17,473 nucleotides of DNA from Helcococcus bovis (GCF_046035435.1 NZ_JBFNFH010000026.1), one strand, 5' to 3'; positions 1 through 8,046 are shown, counted from the stretch's first letter. Made by a program: numbers and translations. The notes: a model not told the origin generated them from the letters alone.

Positions 1-20
1 CTGTAATATTATAAAATATA

Positions 21-362
21 TTAAACTAATTCAAGGATTGCCATTTCTGTAGCATCCCCTCTTCTTGGTCCAAGTTTCAATACTCTTGTATATCCACCAT
101 TTCTTTCTTTATATTGTGGACCATATTCGTCAAATAATTTTTTTACAACATCTGTTTTATAGATATAAGCTAACGCTTGACGTCTTGCGTGTAAGTCACC
201 TCTTTTAGCTAATGTAATCATTTTATCAGCCATTCTTTGAGCTTCTTTCGCTCTTGTAACTGATGTTTGTATTCTTCCATTTTCTAAAAGTGATTGAACA
301 AGGTTTCTTAACATTGCATTACGGTGGTCAGTTCTTCTACCTAATTTTCTTAAATTTGACAT
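21..362 (-). CDS. rplQ: 50S ribosomal protein L17 (bL17)
   Basis: Large-subunit protein bL17, 113 residues, about the usual length for Firmicutes. The N-terminus (MSNLRKLGRRTDHRNAMLRN) is the family signature, and the C-terminal part carries the usual RGDATEMAILELV ending. It is the last gene of the ribosomal cluster visible here. The ATG is preceded by AGGAGG four bases upstream, next to the end of rpoA, so the two are very likely cotranslated from one mRNA. The 20 bases left in the window after its stop contain no hairpin and T-run, so the transcript probably continues out of the window. Confidence 0.98.
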   Translation of the reverse strand: MSNLRKLGRRTDHRNAMLRNLVQSLLENGRIQTSVTRAKEAQRMADKMITLAKRGDLHARRQALAYIYKTDVVKKLFDEYGPQYKERNGGYTRVLKLGPRRGDATEMAILELV

Positions 363-374
363 AATGCCTCCTAA

Positions 375-1346
375 TTACTCTTCCTCATTATCATCTAATA
401 ATTTTAGTCCTAAACTTTCAATTTTTTCCTTAACTTCAACAAATGACTTCTTACCAAAATTCTTAATTTTTGCTAATTTATTCATTGGAACTTCAAGTAT
501 TTGTTCTACTGTATTTAATCCAGCTCTCTTCAAACAATTAAATGCTCTTAAGTTCAAGTCAAGTTCTTCAATTGTTAGACTTAGTAATTGTTGAGTTTCA
601 TCTTCATTTTCTTCTTCATCTTCTTCTGTCACTACAACTTCTTGATCAATATTTGGTAGTTCAGTAAAGAAGTTTAAGTAATTTATTAAAATGTTAGATC
701 CGTCTGCAACAGCTTCTTGTGGTGTAATTGTTCCATTTGTTGTAACTTCTAATATCAATTTATCAAAATCAATTATTTGACCAACTCTTGTTTTTTCAAC
801 AATGAAGTTAACTTTTGTTACAGGTGTAAATGATGAATCTATAGAAATTAATCCCACTGGAGGATTTTCTGGCTTATGTTGATCAGCTACAGAATATCCT
901 GTACCATCTACAACAGTTAAATCCATATGTATGGATCCTTCATCATTAATTGTAGCTATATAGTGATCTTTATTTATAATTTCTAAATTGACATCTCCAG
1001 AAATATCACCAGCAGTTACAATTTTAGGTCCTTCAACATCTAATCTTAAATTAATAGGATCATTATTATCCGAAAGTTTTTTTATAGCTATTCCTTTAAT
1101 ATTTAATATAATTTCCGGAACATCTTCTATTACACCTTTTACAGTTGTAAATTCATGTAATACACCTTCATCAAACTTTATACTTGAAATAGCAGATCCT
1201 GGTAATGAAGATAATAGCACTCTTCTCATACTGTTTCCTAAAGTTGTCCCGTAACCTCTTTCTAGTGGAGAGATTACGAAACGACCAAGATTCTTTTCTT
1301 CGTTTATTTCTAAAATTTCAATTTTTGTATTTAGCTTTTCTATCAC
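375..1346 (-). CDS. rpoA: DNA-directed RNA polymerase subunit alpha
   Basis: The alpha subunit dimerises to start RNA polymerase assembly, and its C-terminal domain contacts UP elements and activators. It has 323 residues. The N-terminal dimerisation domain (about 1-235) includes ERGYGTTLGNSMRRVLLSSL near residues 29-48. A very acidic linker (EEDEEENEDE, about 241-250) follows, then the alpha-CTD with the helix-hairpin-helix (CLKRAGLNTVEQIL). The start is GTG, chosen because AGGAGG lies seven bases upstream and the protein then begins at the conserved MIEKLN. It lies between rpsD and rplQ, the normal alpha-operon position. The acidic linker is long but within what clostridial alpha subunits show. 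Confidence 0.98.
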   Translation of the reverse strand: MIEKLNTKIEILEINEEKNLGRFVISPLERGYGTTLGNSMRRVLLSSLPGSAISSIKFDEGVLHEFTTVKGVIEDVPEIILNIKGIAIKKLSDNNDPINLRLDVEGPKIVTAGDISGDVNLEIINKDHYIATINDEGSIHMDLTVVDGTGYSVADQHKPENPPVGLISIDSSFTPVTKVNFIVEKTRVGQIIDFDKLILEVTTNGTITPQEAVADGSNILINYLNFFTELPNIDQEVVVTEEDEEENEDETQQLLSLTIEELDLNLRAFNCLKRAGLNTVEQILEVPMNKLAKIKNFGKKSFVEVKEKIESLGLKLLDDNEEE

Positions 1347-1372
1347 GGATTTGCCTCCTGTGCTTTAAACTA

Positions 1373-1960
1373 TTATCTTGAATATAACTCAACTATTAAT
1401 TGTTCATTGATTTCAAAATCAATATCTTCTCTATTTGGATTAGATTCTACTTTTCCTTCTAATTTTTCTGTATCAACGCTAACCCATTTAGCTTGATTCC
1501 ATACTTTATCTTCTGTATATTTAAATACACCATTTCTTCTTGATTTTTCTCTTACAGCGATTACATCACCTTGAGCCAATCTATATGAAGGAATGTCTAC
1601 TTTGCTTCCATTTACTAAGAAATGTCCATGAGAAATTAATTGTTTAGCTTCATTTCTAGTTTTAGCAAATCCAATTCTATAAACAACATTGTCAAATCTT
1701 AATTCTAATAATTGTAAAAGATTTTCACCTGTAATACCTGACATTTTTTCAGCAGTCTTGTATACTTTTCTAAATTGTTTTTCTAAAATTCCATAAACAA
1801 ATTTAGCTTTTTGTTTTTCTTTTAATTGTAAACCATACTCACTTAATTTGTTTTTACCTTTTCCAGGATTTTTATTTGATTTTTTATTAATTCCTAATAC
1901 TTGTGGTGCTAAACCTAATGCTCTAGCTCTTTTAAGTACTGGTCCTTTATATCTTGCCAT
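1373..1960 (-). CDS. rpsD: 30S ribosomal protein S4 (uS4)
   Basis: Primary 16S rRNA binder that nucleates assembly of the 30S body. It has 195 residues. The N-terminal arm begins MARYKGPVLKRARALGL and lacks the four zinc cysteines, so this is the zinc-free form. An S4 RNA-binding domain follows (about residues 90-155, with LELRFDNVVYRIGFAKTRNE and the SHGHFLVNG turn). It sits between rpsK and rpoA, as in many Clostridia but not in Bacillus subtilis, where rpsD is elsewhere. A GGGGAGG ribosome-binding site precedes the ATG. S4 is a translational repressor in several bacteria; no specific S4 target structure was recognised here. Confidence 0.98.
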   Translation of the reverse strand: MARYKGPVLKRARALGLAPQVLGINKKSNKNPGKGKNKLSEYGLQLKEKQKAKFVYGILEKQFRKVYKTAEKMSGITGENLLQLLELRFDNVVYRIGFAKTRNEAKQLISHGHFLVNGSKVDIPSYRLAQGDVIAVREKSRRNGVFKYTEDKVWNQAKWVSVDTEKLEGKVESNPNREDIDFEINEQLIVELYSR

Positions 1961-1977
1961 ATCTTATAAATCCTCCC

Positions 1978-2388
1978 CTATACTCTTCTCTTCTTTGGTG
2001 GTCTACAACCATTGTGAGGTATTGGAGTAACGTCTTTAATTCTGTTGATTGTTAAACCTACAGTTTGTAAAGCTCTTATTGCTGACTCTCTTCCTGATCC
2101 TGGTCCTTTTACAAAAACTTCTACAGATTTTAATCCATGTTCCATAGCTTTTTTAGCTGCTTCTTCAGCTGCTTGTTGTGCAGCAAATGGAGTAGATTTT
2201 CTAGAACCTTTGAATCCTAATTGACCAGCTGATGCCCAAGAAATAGCATTACCATTCATATCTGTTAACATAACCATTGTGTTGTTAAATGTTGAATTGA
2301 TATGAGCTTGGCCTCTTTCTATTTGCTTTCTATCTCTTTTTCTTACACGAGTTTGTTTACCACGTGCATTTTTAGTTGCTTTTGCCAA
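1978..2388 (-). CDS. rpsK: 30S ribosomal protein S11 (uS11)
   Basis: Small-subunit platform protein near the E-site mRNA path, 136 residues. It shows the family core (AHINSTFNNTMVMLTD, about residues 28-43; PGSGRESAIRAL) and ends in HNGCRPPKKRRV, the usual uS11 tail. The start codon is TTG, not ATG: a G-rich ribosome-binding site (AGGGGGT) lies five bases upstream, and the next in-frame ATG would remove conserved sequence. Only 10 bases separate it from rpsM, which also starts with TTG. Part of the rpsM-rpsK-rpsD-rpoA-rplQ alpha block. Confidence 0.98.
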   Translation of the reverse strand: MAKATKNARGKQTRVRKRDRKQIERGQAHINSTFNNTMVMLTDMNGNAISWASAGQLGFKGSRKSTPFAAQQAAEEAAKKAMEHGLKSVEVFVKGPGSGRESAIRALQTVGLTINRIKDVTPIPHNGCRPPKKRRV

Positions 2389-2398
2389 ATTCTACCCC

Positions 2399-2743
2399 CT
2401 ATTTTTTCTTACCTTTACGAGTTCTTGAATTATTTTTAGTATTTTGACCTCTAACAGGTAGATTCATTTTATGTCTACGTCCTCTATAGCTGTTAATTTC
2501 ACGAAGTCTTTTAATATTCATACTAATGTCTCTTCTTAGATCACCTTCAAGTGTGTACTTGTCGATTTGATCTCTAATTGCTGATAATTCGCTTTCTGTA
2601 AGATCCTTAACTCTTGTGTCAGGATTTACTCCAGCATCAGATAAAATTTTATTTGATCTTGCTCTACCAATTCCAAAGATATATGTTAAACCAATTTCTA
2701 CTCTTTTTTCTCTTGGTAAATCAACGCCTGATATTCTTGCCAA
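2399..2743 (-). CDS. rpsM: 30S ribosomal protein S13 (uS13)
   Basis: Protein of the 30S head that contacts the P-site tRNA and forms an intersubunit bridge. It has 114 residues, beginning MARISGVDLPREKRVEIGLT, with the helix-two-turn-helix region and a basic tail (RTRKGKKK) that reaches toward the P site. The start is TTG: AGGAGG lies seven bases upstream, and that ribosome-binding site overlaps the TAA stop of rpmJ, which implies tight coupling between the two genes. Confidence 0.98.
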   Translation of the reverse strand: MARISGVDLPREKRVEIGLTYIFGIGRARSNKILSDAGVNPDTRVKDLTESELSAIRDQIDKYTLEGDLRRDISMNIKRLREINSYRGRRHKMNLPVRGQNTKNNSRTRKGKKK

Positions 2744-2755
2744 AGTCCTGCCTCC

Positions 2756-2869
2756 TTAACCTTGTTTTTGTTTGTGTTTTGGATTTTCGCAAATTACCAT
2801 TACTTTACCTTTTCTTCTGATAATTTTACATTTTTCACACATTTTTTTTACTGATGGTCTTACTTTCAT
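2756..2869 (-). CDS. rpmJ: 50S ribosomal protein L36 (bL36), zinc-ribbon form
   Basis: A 37-residue protein, the smallest of the large subunit, binding domain V/VI rRNA near the L7/L12 stalk base. The frame reads MKVRPSVKKMCEKCKIIRRK and continues to a KQKQG end. Zinc ligands are visible as C11, C14, C27 and H32, so this is the zinc-binding (C+) paralog, not the starvation-induced C- form. It lies between infA and rpsM with short spacers, the universal position. A G-rich site (AGGGGGA) precedes the ATG. Its TAA stop is the first part of the rpsM ribosome-binding site. Confidence 0.97.
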   Translation of the reverse strand: MKVRPSVKKMCEKCKIIRRKGKVMVICENPKHKQKQG

Positions 2870-2878
2870 AAAATCCCC

Positions 2879-3097
2879 CTATTTCTTTCTCCAAGTAATT
2901 CTTCCCTTGGTTAGATCGTATGGTGACATTTCAACTGTAACCTCGTCCCCTGGAAGAATTCTTATATAATTCATTCTTAATTTTCCTGAAATGTGAGCTT
3001 GTATTTCATGTCCGTTTTCAAGTTCTACAATAAATATTGTATTTGGTAAAGCTTCCTTTATCTTACCTGAAACTTCTATTACTTCTTTATTTGACAT
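2879..3097 (-). CDS. infA: Translation initiation factor IF-1
   Basis: IF-1 binds the 30S A site during initiation. It has 72 residues, the standard length, and forms a single OB fold. Recognisable segments are EVSGKIKEALPNTIFIVELE, then the HISGKLRMNYIRILPGDEV stretch and the basic ending KGRITWRKK. The first residues (MSNKEVIEV) match the Firmicutes type. AGGAGG lies 11 bases before the ATG, overlapping the end of the KOW-domain gene. It sits directly upstream of rpmJ, as in nearly all Firmicutes. Confidence 0.98.
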   Translation of the reverse strand: MSNKEVIEVSGKIKEALPNTIFIVELENGHEIQAHISGKLRMNYIRILPGDEVTVEMSPYDLTKGRITWRKK

Positions 3098-3100
3098 AGA

Positions 3101-3394
3101 TTAAGCTTCCTCCTGTAATTTCAATTTAATATTTCTTTTAATTAACAAGTCATCTATTTTATCTATAGATTTCAATTTTTCAAAATCTTTAATATTTTGA
3201 TTTACTATTTGTAAATGTTTTTTATTCTTCTTTTTTGGATTATTGATTTTCTTATCTTTTCCATTAACTAATAGAATATAATCCTCATCTACAAACTCAT
3301 ACACGATATATACTTTTCCTTTGTCACGTCCTTGCTTTGATATACAAAGTTGACCTAAAACAAATTCACATTTATTTTTTTTCGTTAAGCTCAT
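3101..3394 (-). CDS. KOW-domain RNA-binding protein (L14e-like, YbzG type)
   Basis: A 97-residue basic protein. The N-terminal half (about 10-45) reads as a KOW/SH3-like barrel (FVLGQLCISKQGRDKGKVYI, then YILLVNGKDKKI), followed by a lysine-rich linker and a charged helix. Its position before infA matches the small KOW RNA-binding gene of Bacillus and Clostridia (ybzG in B. subtilis), related to archaeal/eukaryotic L14e. A role in ribosome or rRNA binding is inferred from family and context only. The start is five bases after the adk stop. The ribosome-binding site is weak (CTGAAG), so translation may depend on coupling to adk. In relatives a map gene usually separates the two; here it is absent. 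Confidence 0.85.
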   Translation of the reverse strand: MSLTKKNKCEFVLGQLCISKQGRDKGKVYIVYEFVDEDYILLVNGKDKKINNPKKKNKKHLQIVNQNIKDFEKLKSIDKIDDLLIKRNIKLKLQEEA

Positions 3395-3399
3395 ATGAA

Positions 3400-4041
3400 T
3401 TACTTCAGAGAATTTTCTATTTCTACATAAACTTCATCAATTTCATTATTTCCGTTGAATTTTTGTAATTTACCAACTTTTTCATAATAATTAATCAATG
3501 GTGAAGTTTGTTCTTCATATATTTCTATTCTTTGTCTAGCGGTTTCTTCATTGTCGTCTGGTCTTTGAACTAATTGTGAACCACAAACGTCACATATACC
3601 TTCTACCTTTGGTGGAAGATTTGTTACGTGATAAGTAGCTCCACAGTTTTTACATACTCTTCTTCCAGATATTCTTGAAATTAAAACTTCTATATCTGCA
3701 TCTATATATATAACTTTTGTAAGTTCTTTATTATTTTTTGATAACCATTCGTCTAAAGCTTTTGCTTGATTAATATTTCTAGGATACCCATCTAACATAA
3801 ATCCTGATTCTGAATTTTCATTAGCTAATCGATCAAAAACTAATTCGTTTGTCAATTCATCAGAAACTAATGATCCTGATGCAATTATTTCTTTAACTTT
3901 TAATCCTAATTCTGTTTCTTCTTTGATATTTTTTCTAAAAATATCTCCAGTTGAAATATGTGTGACACCAAATTCATTTATTATTTTTGTAGCTTGGGAT
4001 CCTTTACCAGCTCCCGGAGGTCCTAATAATATTAATATCAT
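3400..4041 (-). CDS. adk: Adenylate kinase, zinc-containing LID type
   Basis: Catalyses ATP + AMP to 2 ADP in the cytoplasm. It has 213 residues. The P-loop GPPGAGKG is at 7-14, the NMP-binding region follows (HISTGDIFR about 28-36), DGYPR is at 84-88, and the LID domain starts near 125. Four cysteines (C130, C133, C150, C153) form the structural zinc site typical of Gram-positive enzymes, in place of the hydrogen-bond network of enterobacterial Adk. It follows secY by 10 bases, as usual in the spc operon. An AAGGGGA site precedes the ATG. Confidence 0.98.
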   Translation of the reverse strand: MILILLGPPGAGKGSQATKIINEFGVTHISTGDIFRKNIKEETELGLKVKEIIASGSLVSDELTNELVFDRLANENSESGFMLDGYPRNINQAKALDEWLSKNNKELTKVIYIDADIEVLISRISGRRVCKNCGATYHVTNLPPKVEGICDVCGSQLVQRPDDNEETARQRIEIYEEQTSPLINYYEKVGKLQKFNGNNEIDEVYVEIENSLK

Positions 4042-4051
4042 AACTTTCCCC

Positions 4052-5335
4052 TTATTTATTTAAGAAACCTTTATAATGTCTCATTTGCATCATTGCTTCT
4101 AATTGTTTTTCTGTTTCGATAATTACCCCAACAGCGATAATTATTGATGTACCACCTAACATTAATGCAATACCCATGAAATGTCCAAATAATCTTGGTG
4201 CAGCAGCAATAATACCTAATCCTAAAGCACCGATTAATGTAATTCTATTTACAATTTTTGCTAAAAAGTCTGTTGTTGGTTTACCAGGTCTAATTCCTGG
4301 GATAAATCCACCATTTTGTTGTAAGTTCTTTGAATATTCATATGGGTTAAATTGTATTGAATTATAGAAGTATGCAAATACTATAACAAGTAAAAATTGT
4401 ACAACAACTAATGTCAATACACTTATAGTTGAATTTGAATTCAGATACTTTTGTACGAAACTTGCAAATCCACCACCAGTTATCAATGCTATTGTTTGAG
4501 GTAATGCTAGTAATGATGAAGCAAAAATTACAGGCATAACACCACTCATATTAACCTTAATTGGAATATGTGTTGATGAACCACCGTACATTTTTCTACC
4601 AACGACCCTTTTAGCGTATTGTACTGGAATTCTTCTTTCACCTTGTGTTAGTAAAATTACAAATACTACAGATAACAGTGTTATTACTAACAGAATTAAA
4701 GCTTTCCACCATACTTTTGAAAATTGTGCTGATAATAATGTACTAATCCATCCGATTATTGAATCTGGTAATCTTGAAATTATTCCTAAGAAAATTATCA
4801 TAGAGATACCATTTCCAATTCCATGTTCTGTAATCATTTCACCAATCCATACAATAAATTGTGATCCAGCAACTAAAGCTGTAATAACTATTAATTTTGG
4901 TAATAATCCTTGTGCAGTAAATACTGTACTAAATATACCTATAACAATACCGTATGCTTGTAAAATAGCTAACACTAATCCTAAAACTTTTGTTATTTTT
5001 TGAATTTTCTTTCTACCTTGTTCCCCTTGTTTTGACAATTCTTCTAATTGAGGAATTGCGAATGTTAACAATTGAACAACGATAGATGATGTAATATATG
5101 GTCCAACCCCTAAAGCGAATACTGATAAACTTGCTAGTCCACCACCTGTAATTTGGTTAAGTATTCCTAAAATTGAACCAGCTGCTCCAGAATAGATTTG
5201 TTTAACAATTTTGATGTCAACAAAAGGTAATGGTAAAACATTACCTAATCTGAATACAACTAACATCAATAATGTAAAAATTAATTTTTTTCTTAAATCT
5301 TCAATTTTCCAGGCATTTGCAAATGTTCTAAACAT
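4052..5335 (-). CDS. secY: Protein translocase subunit SecY
   Basis: Channel-forming subunit of the SecYEG translocon in the cytoplasmic membrane. It has 427 residues, a typical length. It begins MFRTFANAWKIEDLRKKLIF, and I count about ten hydrophobic segments. Recognisable regions include the plug area (GGGLASLSVFALGVGPYIT), the cytoplasmic loop with EQGRKKI, the GERRIPVQYAKRVVG loop before TM6, and the NGGFIPGIRPGKPT loop that contacts the ribosome/SecA. It starts one base after the rplO stop, so the two are translationally linked. Confidence 0.98.
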   Translation of the reverse strand: MFRTFANAWKIEDLRKKLIFTLLMLVVFRLGNVLPLPFVDIKIVKQIYSGAAGSILGILNQITGGGLASLSVFALGVGPYITSSIVVQLLTFAIPQLEELSKQGEQGRKKIQKITKVLGLVLAILQAYGIVIGIFSTVFTAQGLLPKLIVITALVAGSQFIVWIGEMITEHGIGNGISMIIFLGIISRLPDSIIGWISTLLSAQFSKVWWKALILLVITLLSVVFVILLTQGERRIPVQYAKRVVGRKMYGGSSTHIPIKVNMSGVMPVIFASSLLALPQTIALITGGGFASFVQKYLNSNSTISVLTLVVVQFLLVIVFAYFYNSIQFNPYEYSKNLQQNGGFIPGIRPGKPTTDFLAKIVNRITLIGALGLGIIAAAPRLFGHFMGIALMLGGTSIIIAVGVIIETEKQLEAMMQMRHYKGFLNK

Positions 5336-5336
5336 C

Positions 5337-5786
5337 TTAGATCACCTCTGCCCTTCCCCCTAGAGAATTAATTTTCTCTTCTGCAGATTTTGTAAATTTA
5401 TGGGATTTAACAACTAGTTTCTTTTCTAGTTCTCCGGAACCTAAAATCTTAATACCGTCTTTTGCTTTTGCTCTTTTTACTAAGCCAGCTTCAAATAATA
5501 ATTCTGGTGTTATTTCTGTTCCTTCTTCAAATCTATTTAATTGAGATAAGTTAACTTCACCATATTGTTTTGCAAAATTATTTGTAAAACCTCTTTTTGG
5601 TAATCTTTGGAATAAAGGCATTTGGCCACCTTCAAATCCTGGTCTTACACCACCACCTGATCTAGCCTTTTGACCTTTTTGTCCACGTCCAGATGTCTTT
5701 CCCCATCCTGTAGCGTGTCCACGTCCAACTCTTTTCTTTCTCTTAACTTCTCCACCTGGTGCCGGTCTTAAATCATGTAATTTCAT
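5337..5786 (-). CDS. rplO: 50S ribosomal protein L15 (uL15)
   Basis: Late-assembling large-subunit protein, 149 residues. It begins MKLHDLRPAPGGEVKRKKRV, followed by the glycine/arginine-rich extension (GKTSGRGQKGQKARSGGGVR) that threads into 23S rRNA, and a globular C-terminal domain. It lies between rpmD and secY as in other bacteria. An AGGAGGT ribosome-binding site precedes the ATG. Confidence 0.98.
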   Translation of the reverse strand: MKLHDLRPAPGGEVKRKKRVGRGHATGWGKTSGRGQKGQKARSGGGVRPGFEGGQMPLFQRLPKRGFTNNFAKQYGEVNLSQLNRFEEGTEITPELLFEAGLVKRAKAKDGIKILGSGELEKKLVVKSHKFTKSAEEKINSLGGRAEVI

Positions 5787-5796
5787 CGTACACCTC

Positions 5797-5979
5797 CTAT
5801 TTCACTTCTTTTACTTCAAGCATAAAGTCGATTGACTTAACCATACCTAATATAGCAGGTGTTGCTTCTTTAACTACAGTTTGTCCGATTTTTCTTAAAC
5901 CTAATGCTTCAACAGTTCTAATATGTTTTTCTAATCTACCGATTTTACTTTTAATAAGTTTAATTTCTAATTTAGCCAT
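5797..5979 (-). CDS. rpmD: 50S ribosomal protein L30 (uL30)
   Basis: A 60-residue large-subunit protein with the bacterial short uL30 fold. It begins MAKLEIKLIKSKIGRLEKHI; the TVEALGLRKIGQTVV stretch is the family core. It lies between rpsE and rplO with a strong AGGAGG site. Some bacteria have lost rpmD; this one keeps an intact copy. Confidence 0.97.
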   Translation of the reverse strand: MAKLEIKLIKSKIGRLEKHIRTVEALGLRKIGQTVVKEATPAILGMVKSIDFMLEVKEVK

Positions 5980-5988
5980 TTCATCCTC

Positions 5989-6492
5989 CTAGTTTAGTAT
6001 TTCATCAACACTTTTACCACGAAGTTTAGCTACTTCTTCAACTGTCTTGATTGCTTTTAATCCAGCTATTGTTGCATTAACAACACTCTTAGCATTTGAT
6101 GAACCTAATGATTTAGCACGAATATTTGTTATACCAGCTAATTCACATACGGCACGAACTGGACCACCAGCGATAACTCCAACCCCTTCTTTAGCAGGTT
6201 TTAATAGTACTAAACCAGCACCTTTAGAACCGTAAATTTCGTGAGGAATTGTCCCATTAACTACATTAATATTCACAGCATTTTTCTTTGCGTCTTCAAC
6301 ACCTTTTCTAATAGCTTCTGGTACTTCATTTGCTTTTCCCATACCAACGCCAACAGATCCTTTTTTGTTTCCAACAACTACTAAAGCTGAGAATCTCATT
6401 GTTCTACCACCTTTAGCTACTTTAGTAACTCTAGCGATATCAACAACTTTTTCTTCATATTCTGATAAGTTTTGTTTTTTATCTTTTCTCAT
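5989..6492 (-). CDS. rpsE: 30S ribosomal protein S5 (uS5)
   Basis: Small-subunit protein at the mRNA entry channel, involved in decoding fidelity and mRNA unwinding. It has 167 residues. The N-terminal double-stranded RNA-binding-like domain has RVTKVAKGGRTMRFSALVVV at about 21-40 and the VGVGMGKANEVPEAI loop. The C-terminal domain has the IAGGPVRAVCELAGI and GSSNAKSVVNAT segments. The GGAGGAAAC site before the ATG overlaps the intergenic gap after rplR. Standard spc position. Confidence 0.98.
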   Translation of the reverse strand: MRKDKKQNLSEYEEKVVDIARVTKVAKGGRTMRFSALVVVGNKKGSVGVGMGKANEVPEAIRKGVEDAKKNAVNINVVNGTIPHEIYGSKGAGLVLLKPAKEGVGVIAGGPVRAVCELAGITNIRAKSLGSSNAKSVVNATIAGLKAIKTVEEVAKLRGKSVDEILN

Positions 6493-6504
6493 GTTTCCTC
6501 CCGA

Positions 6505-6867
6505 CTAAAATTTCAAACCAGCTTCTCTTGCTGATTCTGCTAGTTCTTTTACTTTGCCGTGATATATATAACCTGATCTATCGAATACTACTTCTTCTAT
6601 ACCTTTTTCCAATGCACGTTTAGCAACTAATGTTCCAACTTTTTTAGCTGATTCAATATTTGCTCCTACATTTTCACCTTTTAAATCTTTATCTAATGTT
6701 GAAGCACTCACTAAAGTTACTCCATTAACATCATCAATGATTTGAGCATAGATGTTAGCATTACTCTTATACATATTTAGTCTTGGTTTGTCAGGAGTAC
6801 CACTAAGTTTTTTTCTAACTCTTAAATGTCTAGCTTTTCTATTTTCTTTTTTACTGAATTTTGACAT
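6505..6867 (-). CDS. rplR: 50S ribosomal protein L18 (uL18)
   Basis: Binds 5S rRNA with L5 and docks it on the large subunit. It has 120 residues from the ATG I chose, reading MSKFSKKENRKARHLRVRKK. An in-frame GTG two codons upstream is rejected because only one base would separate it from the GGAGGG site; the ATG at 6867 has a seven-base spacer. The core (GTPDKPRLNMYKSNANIYAQ) and the C-terminal FDRSGYIYHGKVKELAESAR are family-typical. The ribosome-binding site begins inside the TAG stop of rplF. Confidence 0.97.
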   Translation of the reverse strand: MSKFSKKENRKARHLRVRKKLSGTPDKPRLNMYKSNANIYAQIIDDVNGVTLVSASTLDKDLKGENVGANIESAKKVGTLVAKRALEKGIEEVVFDRSGYIYHGKVKELAESAREAGLKF

Positions 6868-6879
6868 AATCACTCCCTC

Positions 6880-7416
6880 CTATTTACCAGTCTTACCAAC
6901 TTTTCTTCTAATGTATTCGTCTGAGTATTTAATACCTTTTCCTTTATATGGTTCTGGTGATCTAAATGCTCTTATTTTTGCTGTGTAATTACCAACTAAT
7001 TGTTTATCAATTCCACTAACAATAATAACTCTTTCATTAGGTACTTCAGTTGTTATTCCTTCTGGATCTTCTAATATTACAGGATGTGAAAAACCTAAGC
7101 TTAAGTTTAACTTATTACCTTGTTTTTGTGCTCTATATCCAGTACCAATTATTTCTAATTGTTTTTTGTATCCTTCAGTTACACCAACAATCATGTTAGC
7201 GATTAATGTTCTGTATAATCCGTGTAATGATCTATGTTGTTTTGATTCTGAAGGTCTTTTTACTGTTACTTGATTTTCTTCAAATTCTAATTCGAATCCT
7301 CTGCTTACTTCTTGAGTTAAATTTCCTTTAGGACCTTTTACTTCTACTAGTCCATCATTAAATTTAATTTCAACACCAGCAGGGATTTCTATTGGTTTCA
7401 ATCCAATTCTTGACAT
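6880..7416 (-). CDS. rplF: 50S ribosomal protein L6 (uL6)
   Basis: Large-subunit protein near the factor-binding (sarcin-ricin) region. It has 178 residues with two repeated alpha/beta domains. It begins MSRIGLKPIEIPAGVEIKF and ends with the signature stretch PEPYKGKGIKYSDEYIRRK plus VGKTGK. It is followed directly by rplR, whose ribosome-binding site overlaps its stop. A GGAGGA site lies before the ATG. Confidence 0.98.
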   Translation of the reverse strand: MSRIGLKPIEIPAGVEIKFNDGLVEVKGPKGNLTQEVSRGFELEFEENQVTVKRPSESKQHRSLHGLYRTLIANMIVGVTEGYKKQLEIIGTGYRAQKQGNKLNLSLGFSHPVILEDPEGITTEVPNERVIIVSGIDKQLVGNYTAKIRAFRSPEPYKGKGIKYSDEYIRRKVGKTGK

Positions 7417-7437
7417 ATCTTCCTCCTTGTTGAAATA

Positions 7438-7830
7438 CTACCAAACGTAGCAGATTACTTCGCCACCTACATTTTCTTGTCTTGCTTTTTTATCTGTCAT
7501 CATTCCTTTTGATGTAGAAACTATTGCAGTACCTAAGCCATTTAATACTTGAGGTATATCTTGTGCTGCAACGTATACTCTACGTCCAGGTTTTGAAATT
7601 CTTTTTAATCCTGAAATTACTCTTTGTTCATCAACATATTTTAAGTCGATTGTAATAATTCCTTGTTTATCATCTTCAGTTACGTAAAAACCTTTAATAT
7701 ATCCTTCGTCTAATAAGATTTGAGCAAGGTCTTTTTTAATATTAGATGCTGGAACTTCTACTGATTTGTGTTTTGCTAAATTACCGTTTCTAATTCTTGA
7801 TAGCATATCTGCTATTGGATCAGTCATCAT
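7438..7830 (-). CDS. rpsH: 30S ribosomal protein S8 (uS8)
   Basis: Primary binder of 16S rRNA helix 21 and, in E. coli, the translational regulator of the spc operon. It has 130 residues, beginning MMTDPIADMLSRIRNGNLAK and ending SKGMMTDKKARQENVGGEVI plus CYVW. The ATG at 7830 was chosen because GGGAGG lies nine bases upstream; longer in-frame extensions would run into rpsN. A second ATG one codon later is also possible. Confidence 0.97.
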   Translation of the reverse strand: MMTDPIADMLSRIRNGNLAKHKSVEVPASNIKKDLAQILLDEGYIKGFYVTEDDKQGIITIDLKYVDEQRVISGLKRISKPGRRVYVAAQDIPQVLNGLGTAIVSTSKGMMTDKKARQENVGGEVICYVW

Positions 7831-7847
7831 AAGTATATACCTCCCTC

Positions 7848-8033
7848 TTACCAACTTGATTTTTTCACACCAGGTATTTCACCCTTGTATGCAAGTTCTC
7901 TAAAACATATACGACAAATTCCATATTTCTTTAATACTGAATGTGGTCTACCGCATAGACTACATCTTGTGTATTCTCTTGTTGAGAATTTTTGTTTTCT
8001 TTGTTGTTTTGCAATCATTGACTTTTTAGCCAT
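7848..8033 (-). CDS. rpsN: 30S ribosomal protein S14, zinc type (uS14)
   Basis: 30S head protein, 61 residues. It is the short zinc-ribbon form with C24-x2-C27 and C40-x2-C43 (RCSLCGRP and ICRICFREL) and a PGVKKSSW ending. The longer cysteine-free type (about 89 residues) that replaces it under zinc limitation is not seen in this window. It lies between rplE and rpsH with a seven-base gap to rplE. Confidence 0.98.
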   Translation of the reverse strand: MAKKSMIAKQQRKQKFSTREYTRCSLCGRPHSVLKKYGICRICFRELAYKGEIPGVKKSSW

Positions 8034-8046
8034 ATTATCTCCTTAC

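Noticed and set aside
988..1254. Plus-strand frames antisense to ribosomal genes (for example opposite rpoA and elsewhere)
   Set aside because: They are shadows of strongly conserved minus-strand genes, without ribosome-binding sites or family-like sequence.
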